From Allomesorhizobium sp043769475 (GTDB taxonomy: Bacteria; Pseudomonadota; Alphaproteobacteria; Rhizobiales; Rhizobiaceae): a stretch of 64,000 nucleotides of DNA. The DNA is taken from NCBI RefSeq assembly GCF_043769475.1, contig NZ_CP171728.1, positions 248,001 to 312,000 of the forward strand. Reading direction: 5' to 3'. Shown in pieces: positions 36,428 to 44,095 of the stretch (the first letter of the stretch is position 1; each line of letters begins with the position of its first letter). The notes under the pieces were generated by a model, which had not been told where the DNA came from, did no database searches, and saw only the letters and a program-made list of their open reading frames with translations. Both the position numbers and the translations under genes were made by a program.

Positions 36428-36610
36428 ATGACGCAGGAGCGTGAACCCACGCTTGACGATCTCCTGAGCGAACCCATCATCCAGACGGTCATGGAAATCT
36501 ACGGCCATACTGCAGACGACATCCGACATCTAATGCACCAAGTGGGCGCTCGGAAAAAGCGATCAATGCTTCAGAATCCCTCTCGGATGGCTCACGCGCG
36601 TCAGCCATGA
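36428..36610 (+). CDS. Small hypothetical protein
   Basis: 60 residues from MTQEREPTLDDLLSEPIIQTVMEIYGHTADDIRHLM, resembling short conserved proteins of rhizobial plasmids and symbiosis islands with a DDLL...DP/EP-I-x-x-VM pattern. GGAGG lies 7 bases before the Met. The last dozen residues may be out of frame relative to relatives. It starts 39 bp beyond IS copy 2, so its natural promoter is likely lost. Confidence 0.45.
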   Translation: MTQEREPTLDDLLSEPIIQTVMEIYGHTADDIRHLMHQVGARKKRSMLQNPSRMAHARQP

Positions 36611-36689
36611 TGGCCACTTCGGCTTCTTGATGGCGGATCGCTGTCACAGTTTGCCACGGGACGAGGAGACCGACTGCATCGAGCCGATC

Positions 36690-36964
36690 AATCCGATGCA
36701 AGAGGTGCCGGCAACCATCAAGACGCTCGCGATCGACGCCAAGGCGCGCCTCGTCCCCAGCGATCCTGCCTCCACCAGCGACAAGGCGCCAGACCTGCGC
36801 GTCATCGTCTCCGGTGTCGAGATCGGTGCCGCCGGGCGCCGGACCTCGAAGGACGACCGCACCTACCACTCGGTCAAGCTCGACGATCCGTCCTTCACCG
36901 CGCCGATCTACGCCAACCTCTTCGAAGGCGACGATGGCGAGTTCACGCTGATCTGGTCGCGATG
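36690..36964 (+). pseudogene. DUF736-family protein, 5' end lost
   Basis: The frame ending at 36965 carries the DUF736 core: IKTLAIDAKARLVPSD, APDLRVIVSGVEIGAAGRR, TYHSVKLDDPSFTAPIYANLF and EFTLIWSR. Normal members begin MAxIGxFTR... which is not present here; upstream sequence is unrelated. DUF736 proteins are common cargo of rhizobial conjugative and integrative elements near replication or transfer genes. A second, shorter DUF736 fragment lies at 39653. Confidence 0.7.
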
Positions 36965-37000
36965 ACCCCACTGTGGCGCTCCGCTTACAGCGGGGCGCCA

Positions 37001-39431
37001 CTATTCAAGCACGTAGCCCAGCGCACGATAGCCCGCGCGTCGTTTCGCGGCCATCCGAGCGAGAACCGGCACAGTCTGATCGACATAGTCCACGACCAGG
37101 ACATCCCTTTTTCCGTCATACTCGTGATGCAGGCGACCGACATACTGCGCCAAATGTTCCCTTCCAGGCGATCGGCATCGTCAGGAACAGCGTATCGAGT
37201 CGAGCGTCATCGAAGCCTTCGCCGATGTAGCGGCCTGTTGCGAGTAGAGGCGCTCCTGATCCTCCGATACCCGCATCGCCGCGTCGGCCATTTTGCGATC
37301 GCCCGCGGACATGCCACCGCGCAGCACGACGAGATTCTTCACGAAGGGCGAGAACCGGTGCCGAAGATAGTCGAGGTGATCCTTCCGCTCGGTTAGAACG
37401 ACGGGCGAACGCTTGGCCTCAAGCGACTTCAGCACGTCATCGAAGATCAGATCATTCCGGCCATCGTCCTGAGCCAACGCCGCATAGATCGCAGGCATCG
37501 AGGGGCGCTCGGCCGACGCCAAGGGCGGAGGTAGCTCAAATTTTGTCGAACGATCGCGCACTCGATGGCGGATACCGCGTTCCGCAGCTTGAACCCGCGC
37601 TTCAACCCGATGGCGAACAGGGCCGCATTGCATGAAGATGATGGGATGATGCCCGTCCTTACGACAGTCGCGGACAAGCCAACGACGTACCGCGCTTTCG
37701 ACCGCCGAGCGACAAGCTCGAAGCTCGCCGCGGACAGGTGATGGCATTCATCGACGATCAGATGGCCATAGTCGGCGACGGCATCCGCAACTTCCCCTTG
37801 CGGACAAGGCTCTGAATGAGCGCGACATCGATGACGCCTGTCGGCTTTCTTTTCCCGCCACCGATAACGCCGATCTGCTTCGGGTCTATGCTCAAGAACG
37901 ATCGTAGACGTTCCACCCATTGATTGAGCAACTCCCGTCTATGGACGAGGATGAGCGTGTTTCGCGCGCGGTGCGCAATGAGCGCAGCCGCGACAACCGT
38001 CTTGCCAAAGGCGGTTGTCGCGGCAAGCACACCGTTTTCATGGGGGACAAGAGCATCGAAAGCCCTCAACTGCGGCCGTCGCAATTCGCCCTGGAAGGAA
38101 ACGGTCGCAGGAAGTGCCGTGCCGATTTCACGACAATCTTCCAGATCGGCAACGGCGCCATGGCTTTTGATGAGATCGATCAATTCGTCGAGACAGCCTC
38201 GGGGTAATGCAATATGCTGGGGATAGAGTTCGGCGCATGAGACAACCCGCGGCTTGCCGAATGTCGGCAACCGCATGGCTTGAGCTCGATAGAATTCCGG
38301 GTTCTGGAAAGCCGCCAGGCGGATAAGCTGCGCAATCAGGGCCGGCGGAAGTTCTGCCCTGTCGATGTAAACCTGATCGGCGACCACGATCTTGATGTTC
38401 CGCGGGATCGCAGCCTCAATACGCCGTGGCGCATTGCGACGCGACAGCGACATCTTCCACGGCTCGTCGGCATGCTCATCGTCCACCGGCATGCGGACGC
38501 CCAAAACCCGACCTGACAGTTCCGCCTCATCCGCAATCTTGAAGACCACGTCCGCCGATAGCCTGGGCAGCGATGACAGATACGCCCATTGGTCGTCGTA
38601 AGGTCGCAGATCCTTGTCGACAAAAACGCTATTGCCGATCTCACGAGCTTTTCTCTGTAACGGCAGTGCAATCAGATTGCCAAAGCCCCCAACTGGCATC
38701 GTGTCCTGATTGGGAAAGAAGCGATCATAGGATGTAAAGCCGATCTCGGGGCGCTTCTCCATCGTCTCCGTGATCAGGGCAGAGCCCATCTGCCTGGCGG
38801 TCCTTGCCGGAACAGGTTCGGAGAAGAAGATCCAGACATGGCCGCCGTTCCCTGATCTCGACCGCTCCAGAGCAGCGGCAATTTCTTTTGCATGACAGGT
38901 GTCCAGCAATGCCCTGGCATCATCCGCCCAGCTTTCCTTGTCAAAGTCTGCGGCAAGGAACCAGCACGTCTCGTCCTGCAGCAATGGATAAACCCCAGCG
39001 ACAAAGTCACCGGAACGGCCATTGCCTCCGCGCAGATGCTTTTCGACGATGTCCACGGATGGCGGGATGAATGCCTGATGCGGGCATTCTCCACATTTCA
39101 CCTTCGGCTTACCGCAAATCCCCTTCGCCCACTCGTTGGAACAGGCTGGCGAATATCCTGAACCCCCGGTCTTTCTGTTTTCCCACCGAACCGGAAAGAC
39201 ATCGGGACGGCCAGCAAACAGACGGCGGAACAGCCCGATTTTCTCGGCCGATGACGAGTTGTTGGTGACAGGGGCATCGGCAAAAGAGGGCCGTTCGGAG
39301 GAGCAACTATCGGATGTTAGTCTCTGCTCAAGTGTCTCCAGCTCACGCTCAAGCCTCGCGCGCTCGGCATCCAGATCAGCCAGCAGCCGCCGAATGCGCT
39401 CGATTTCCTCCGAAACATCATTCTCGTCCAT
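37001..39431 (-). pseudogene. TOTE-type primase-helicase, multiply frameshifted
   Basis: The frame from 39431 to 37758 has an N-terminal coiled coil, a Cys cluster (CSNEWAKGICGKPKVKCGECPH) and an archaeo-eukaryotic primase domain with the acidic pair in WFLAADFDKES and the His motif in SGNGGHVWIFF. A superfamily 2 helicase follows, with ATTAFGKT as Walker A. It then breaks: LIVDECHHLSAASFEL (Walker B), SPVVLTERKDHLDYLRHRF, LLATGRYIGEGFDDARLDTL and VLVVDYVDQTVPVL lie in other frames down to a natural stop at 37001. At least three or four frameshifts are needed. The family belongs to TOTE conflict systems and related plasmid helicases. Inactive as read. Confidence 0.8.
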
Positions 39432-39539
39432 CGAAGTCGCAACTCACGCCTCAAGGTTCGTGCCACGGTCAAACATAGACCAAGGGCGGCTCGGGCATAA
39501 GGCGGACAGCGTACGACGCGCTGCGACTCAATGGTCGAG

Positions 39540-39651
39540 ATTATGCGGAGTGGCACAGCAACAAAAACCCCAGAAAAACTGCGGCCACCGGCCAACGACT
39601 CCGCATAATCCCGCGCTACGCATAATCGGCTTTATGCGGTGCACCGCATAA
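39540..39651. repeat. Cluster of TATGCGG palindromic motifs
   Basis: A perfect 12-bp inverted pair, ATTATGCGGAGT (39540-39551) and ACTCCGCATAAT (39598-39609), is followed by a CGCATAAT (39619) and a perfect 20-bp palindrome TTATGCGGTGCACCGCATAA (39632-39651). Five copies of the core in 112 bp suggest terminal repeats or recombinase sites of an unseen element, or a regulator array. Confidence 0.7.
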
Positions 39652-39652
39652 T

Positions 39653-39806
39653 GTCGAACTGGGCGCCGCCTGGCAGAAGGTCTCGAACGAGGGCCGCGAC
39701 TACCTCTCGGTCAAGCTGGACGACCCGAGCTTCCCGGCTTCGATCTACGCCACCCTGATTGAGGTGGAAGGCGAGGACGGCTCCAGCTCATCTAGTCCCG
39801 GCCCAA
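39653..39806 (+). pseudogene. Second DUF736 fragment
   Basis: The frame through here reads VELGAAWQKVSNEGRDYLSVKLDDPSFPASIYATLIEVEGEDG, the C-terminal half of a DUF736 protein. After a one-base shift the expected tail (FQLI-W-SRPNRD) follows, but with TAG in place of the Trp codon. The N-terminal half is replaced by the palindrome cluster at 39632-39651, so a recombination event probably cut the gene there. Confidence 0.6.
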
Positions 39807-39838
39807 CCGCGACTGATCGGCCACCGGCAGCTGCCCCG

Positions 39839-40117
39839 TCAACCAGACGGGGCCGCTCCTGCATGTCGAGATGCCGGCCTCGGGCGATAGCCACGCTTTC
39901 TCTTGCTGCGCAACAGCTCCAGGAACAACCTGACGGCTTCCCTCTCCTCGTCGAAGGAGTGCTGAACCATCCGTCCGCGCGTCCCGATCCGTCCCCAACG
40001 GCGGATCAGGCATGTCTGACCGAACAGTGTCTCATCGATCGACATGGCGTAGAACCGGGCCATGTTCCGGCTCGCGTCCATGCGTTCGATATAAAGGCGA
40101 TAGCGTTGCGCAACCAT
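39839..40117 (-). CDS. WGR-domain protein
   Basis: 92 residues from the Met at 40117 (MVAQRYRLYIERMDASRNMARFYAMS). The WGR motif is visible in TCLIRRWGRIGTRGRMVQHSFDEEREAVRLFLELLRSKRKRGY. WGR domains bind nucleic acid, and small stand-alone WGR proteins are frequent on rhizobial plasmids and islands. The upstream in-frame stretch is not family-like. The frame is intact, unlike its neighbours. Confidence 0.7.
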   Translation of the reverse strand: MVAQRYRLYIERMDASRNMARFYAMSIDETLFGQTCLIRRWGRIGTRGRMVQHSFDEEREAVRLFLELLRSKRKRGYRPRPASRHAGAAPSG

Positions 40118-40332
40118 GCCAACAGCATCGCGCAAGCGGAGTCCGCCGTCCAATGACAGCTTTGAATCGCTGGACCCGGATCGATTCATTCTCGTGATGG
40201 GTCGTTGGACCGGCACACGCCCCGAAGCGCCGAGGTTGACAACATCGGCTTCCCGTCAATCGGTGCAGTTCGCGAACCGGGCCTTCGATTTCTCGACGAT
40301 CTCGGCCCACCGGAAACGAGCCGCCAGAGCGG

Positions 40333-40595
40333 TCAGCCGTTCAATGCATCCTTCACCGCCTTCGCCGGCGGGAAGGTGAGCTTCTTGGAGGCCGCGATCT
40401 TGATCGCGGCGCCGGTCGAAGGGTTCCGGCCCTCGCGCGCCGGCGTGTCCTTGACCTTGAACTTGCCGAAGCCGGGAATGCTGGTTTCCGACCCGAGATC
40501 TCCTTAAACACGCTCTCCACGATTGCCTTGGCCTGCGCCTTGCTCAGGCTCTGCTCGGTGGCAATCTTGTCGGCGATTTCGGTTGTCGTCGTCAT
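40333..40595 (-). pseudogene. HU-family DNA-binding protein, frameshift plus small deletion
   Basis: The start at 40595 gives MTTTTEIADKIATEQSLSKAQAKAIVESVFKEI, the HU N-terminal helices. Near 40500 the frame shifts, and the beta-arm region continues in the next frame: SETSIPGFGKFKVKDTPAREGRNPSTGAAIKIAASKKLTFPPAKAVKDALNG to TGA at 40333. Relative to HU about seven residues at the junction are also missing. The intact protein would bend DNA. As read, the product loses the arm. Confidence 0.8.
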
Positions 40596-40863
40596 GATCT
40601 GCAAGTCCTCTGTTGCATCATCCTCGCCTACCTATGGGAATTACAACATGCCACTGGAACAGACGGAGCTCGGGGTTTCGGCCGCAATCCACTGGAAATA
40701 GCCGCGGATACCAATTCTGTGCTCTGACAAGAGGCGGATGCACACCAGCAGCTTCCAACATCCCTAGGTGGCATCGCTGCTCACCGCGCGCTTGCGCCAC
40801 GTCAGCGCCTGGAGCTTCTGCCCTCCAGTTCGTCATATCCGCCCCTTAGCCCCATAGGGATTG

Positions 40864-41097
40864 CTAGGCCACGTCACGATGATCGAAGCACACGCCGATG
40901 GTCTGACCAGTTAAGGTCTCGACGATGAAGCCGACGAGTTCCTCATCTGTATGCTCGCAACTGGGGCAGAGTTGCCGAATGTCGGTGAGAACGTCGCGGG
41001 TCGAAAGGATGCTCCCGGGCCTGTATTTGGCTAACGCTGTGAAAACAGCCTCATAGGCATCCAAGTTCGCTGAAACCGACCTTTGCTGTTGCTGCAT
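40864..41097 (-). CDS. Hypothetical protein
   Basis: 77 residues from MQQQQRSVSANLDAYEAVF. Helical start, then SILSTRDVLTDIRQLCPSCEHTDEELVGFIVETL, with a CPSC motif, and a short beta end. No family recognised. Codon use and length are consistent with a small accessory gene. Confidence 0.45.
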   Translation of the reverse strand: MQQQQRSVSANLDAYEAVFTALAKYRPGSILSTRDVLTDIRQLCPSCEHTDEELVGFIVETLTGQTIGVCFDHRDVA

Positions 41098-41446
41098 TGT
41101 CGCCCCCCCTCGCCACAAGTTAGCCGCTACTTGTCTAGGAAAAGGATACGCAAACGGCGGCGCAACGCTACAAGAATTGTGGTCCGACCAGGAAGGCTTA
41201 TGGCCGGGCTAGCGGGCAAGTGGGTGCTGATTTCCTGGAGTAATCGAAAAATCATCGCAAACGGCGCGTCGAGCGTGAAGCGTGCTTTACCAACGGCATT
41301 GTAGGTTCCGTCCGCATCGGCGGGCAGAATGGCCCGTCGATGTTCCCAAGCCCCGTGACCGTGGCTTGAGCGCCGTCAAGGTCGCGCGGATCTGCGCCGC
41401 AGATCATGCGCGCCGCGGAGCGGTTGCCTTGACAGCGCAAACGCGG
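41098..41446. other. Intergenic stretch, no gene seen
   Basis: About 350 bp. Weak frames exist on the minus strand but none with a domain or good start; it may hold decayed sequence downstream of the ParA/RHH operon. Confidence 0.3.
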
Positions 41447-41767
41447 TCACAGTTCCGGCAGGCGCTCGGCGTGCTTCTCCAGAAAATCGTTGACCAGCAA
41501 CATAGTAGTCGTTGACCCGCCTGCCTTCCGAAGCAGCGAGCAAGCGCAGGCGCCGCTTGTCTTTGGCGGCGACATAGATGGTTGTCGGCTCTTTTTTGTC
41601 CTCACGCAGGGATCTCCCGGCGACAGGATCGCGCTTTTCTCCCTCTTCCTTCACTTTGCGGATATCCTTGCCGCTCAGCCCCAGTGTCGGGCGATCGAGC
41701 TTGGGAAGCACAGTCGGAGCCGGCTGCATGACGCTCAACAGAGTGACTTTTTGGCGTTGTCGTCCAT
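41447..41767 (-). pseudogene. Ribbon-helix-helix partner of ParA, frameshifted
   Basis: From ATG 41767, MDDNAKKSL, then after a one-base shift LSVMQPAPTVLPKLDRPTLGLSG, a basic region, and an RHH-like C-terminus TTIYVAAKDKRRLRLLAASEGRRVND. A further shift in the next codons restores LLVNDFLEKHAERLPEL to TGA at 41447. Small RHH proteins follow ParA (VirC1/StbB-like) genes on rhizobial mobile elements and bind the partition or transfer site. It starts 5 bp from the ParA stop, so the two formed one operon. Confidence 0.6.
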
Positions 41768-42085
41768 CTAATCACTCCGCTGCGGCCGACCGGCTGGCCT
41801 CAATCACATACTGGATAATCTCGGCGAATATCGCCTCGGATTCGGCTATCGCCTTCGGGTCCACCCGGCCACCCGCGTAAAGCGTCGCGCCAGTCTGCAT
41901 GTCCTTGTAGGCAATGCGGTAGGGCATCTCCTCACGGGCAATTCGTGTACCGTCTTGCTGGATGATCTCGCGCAATTCGGCAAGCGCCCTTGCCCGCTTG
42001 TCGATCACGGTGTTGTTCGTGAACACATACATGACCGGCAGGGCAAAGCCGCGGTTCTCGGCGACCAGGGGAATGTGGCCGTTCA

Positions 42086-42855
42086 CTAGGCCGCAGACTC
42101 ATAACTTTTCAACCAGATGCGAACCGACGCGAGTTTGATTGCTGCGAGGAAGTTTAGCGGGTCTCTGTCGTAGCGCGTTGCGATGCCTCTGAAGTGTTTG
42201 AGTTTGTTGAAGTATCGCTCGATGAGATTGCGCTGCTTGTAGACCCATGCGCTGAAGGGGAAGCTGCCGGTTCGGGTTTTCTTCGGCGGGATGTTTGCCC
42301 ATGCGCCTCGCTGCGCCGCCAGGTCGCGAATGACGTTGCTGTCGTAGGCGCGATCTGCGAGCAGGATCGCATCGGGCTGAAGGACGTCGAGCATGGCGAC
42401 TGCGGGTTTGCCGTCATGTGCCTGCCCTGCGGTCAGGACGAGATCGACCGGTCGGCCTTCGGCATCGACGAGCGCGTGGATCTTGGTCGTGAGCCCGCCG
42501 CGGGAACGTCCCATGCAACCATCGTCATCGCCCCCTTTTTTGCCGTGGCCGCATGTTGATGAACGCGGACACAGGAGGAGTCGATCATGATGATCTCGCC
42601 GTCGAAAGCCTTGGAAACCGCAGCGAGCAGCCGATCCCAGACCCCGGCTTTGCGCCATCGCACGAACCGGTTGTAGCATGTGGTGTAGGGGCCATATCGA
42701 TCCGGCACATCCGCCCAGGGCGATCCGGTCCGGAAACGCCAAAGAATGCCGTTCAGAACCTTGCGGTCGTCAACGCGCGCCACGCCGCGAACCTTGTTCG
42801 GCAGATGAGGCTGGATCACACTCCATTCAAAGTCACTCAGTTCGTAACGGCGCAT
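42086..42855 (-). CDS. IS5-family transposase copy 3, orfA/orfB with -1 frameshift
   Basis: OrfA 42855 down to 42433 and orfB to 42086, joined by a -1 shift at the A6G5 run near 42533-42543. The protein sequence is the same as copy 1 (GRPVDLVL form). Confidence 0.9.
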
Positions 42856-42926
42856 TCAGGCCTCCAAAAGAAGCCTTGAATCAGAACTCGTCACAAAGCG
42901 GTACCTCAATTTATGAGTTTGCGGCC
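42089..42926 (-). mobile_element. IS5-family (IS427-like) element, copy 3 of 3, inverted
   Basis: Same 838-bp element as copies 1 and 2 but in opposite orientation, inserted in the ParA-like gene with TA/CTAG at both edges (42087-42088 and 42927-42928). Removing the element and one CTAG restores the flanking reading frame, so the insertion is clean. Confidence 0.95.
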
Positions 42927-43298
42927 TAGCTGATGAGCCGCGGTAATATCGTCCATCGCAAGATGCACCGGCACCACGGCTATGTCGGCGGCAAAAAGCG
43001 CAGCAGTCAGCTCGTCGTTGGTCTTGCCCTTCGGTGTCGATGATGATCAGCTTGCCCTGCCTGTCCTGTTCCTGGGCGAGCGCGAGGATCTCGGTGGGCG
43101 ACGAGACAGCCACGATCTCCAGATTTTCAGGCTTGTTGCCGAAGCGGTCGAGCAGCGTGGACCAGCGGTCGATATTCTTGCGCTCGTCGGCGTCGATGAC
43201 AAAAACCTGGTGGCCTTGATGTGTGGCGACACTGGCCAAGGCACGCACTAGCGTGGATTTCCAACGCCGCCTTTTGCGACGGCAACAGTGATGATCAC

Positions 43299-43713
43299 CA
43301 GGCTCCGTCCTTCGCTGACAGCGCTATAGCGTTCTGATTTATAACGTTGCGGGCGCTGCAGTTTTCAAGCAATTTGATACTTTAATTTATGACGCTGCAC
43401 AGCCATGCCATCATGATGTTATGCCGCCATGAATTGCAGCGTTGTGCCGTCGTGACGCCATGCCATTGTGATGGCGTGTCGCTACAGAGTAATACCGCTA
43501 TGAAGGTAAAGCATCCTTCAATTATAAATGCTACAGGCGCAGAAGCGTGTCGGAGAAAAATGAATGCGTTCGAAGCGGCGCATGTGTTTCTCTTGTTTTT
43601 CCCCCATGTTTAAGGTATTTCTTCTTTGGCAGGATAGCGAGATTTGTGGAACAAATCCCTTTTGCGCGCCCGCGAAGCGGGCTTAGGTCGGAAAATATGG
43701 GGCAAAACAGACC
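43299..43713. promoter_or_regulatory. Divergent ParA / MobC intergenic region with direct repeats
   Basis: 415 bp, locally AT-richer than the surroundings. GCCATGCCAT-nn-TGATG occurs twice (43402-43418 and 43457-43473), 55 bp apart, about five helical turns. The second copy also forms CGCCAT...ATGGCG. Position between parA and mobilisation genes makes it a candidate partition site, oriT or shared operator. No nic-site consensus was identified. Confidence 0.45.
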
Positions 43714-44095
43714 GTGCCACGCCAGGGCGCCAGCTACGGAGAAGTCGTCAGGTTCCGCGTCAGTGCCGACGAAAAGGCGGCGCTGGCCGCCGTCAGCGCG
43801 CCCGAAAGAGTGCCGGAATCCGAGGTCATCCGCCGTCTTTTTGCGCGCTGAAACGGGGCTGTTTCTTCCGGTGGCCGATGTCGATCGACCGGCGATCGAG
43901 GGACTTCACGAGCAGCTGCGCAAGATCGGCGGCAATCTCAATCAGGCCGTTCGCGCCATGAATGCCGGCCGCGTCGGCTATGAACCAGCGCTCGCCAAAA
44001 GCCTCACGGCACTTCTCGGAATGATGCAGCCGACGAACAAGCGGCTCGCTGAAATGGCGCGGCCAGCCCGGGCACGACGGAGACCGGATCCATGA
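43714..44095 (+). pseudogene. MobC-like mobilisation accessory protein, one frameshift
   Basis: From GTG 43714: VPRQGASYGEVVRFRVSADEKAALAAV, an RHH-type N-terminus, to SEVIRRLFAR then TGA. The family continues one frame over as AETGLFLPVADVDRPAIEGL and KIGGNLNQAVRAMNAGRVGY, ending at 44095. The shift lies near a T5 run at about 43838. The NLNQ-x-VR-x-MN motif is the MobC/relaxosome signature. The stop overlaps the relaxase ATG (ATGA). Confidence 0.75.

Larger units (their letters stand above)
41772..43298 (-). pseudogene. ParA/VirC1-like ATPase, broken by two frameshifts and an IS
   Basis: Starting GTG 43298: MIITVAVAKGGVG, then one base is missing exactly in the Walker A Lys codon (the next frame continues STLVRALASVATHQGHQVFVIDADE). 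A second shift follows LIIIDTEG, after which KTNDELTAALFAADIAVVPVHLAMDDITAAHQL runs into IS copy 3. Beyond the IS the gene resumes in frame, once one CTAG is removed, as VNGHIPLVAENRGFALPVMYVFTN to TGA at 41772. The family segregates plasmids or assists conjugation in cells. The operon downstream has the RHH gene; mobC and the relaxase are divergent. Confidence 0.85.
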
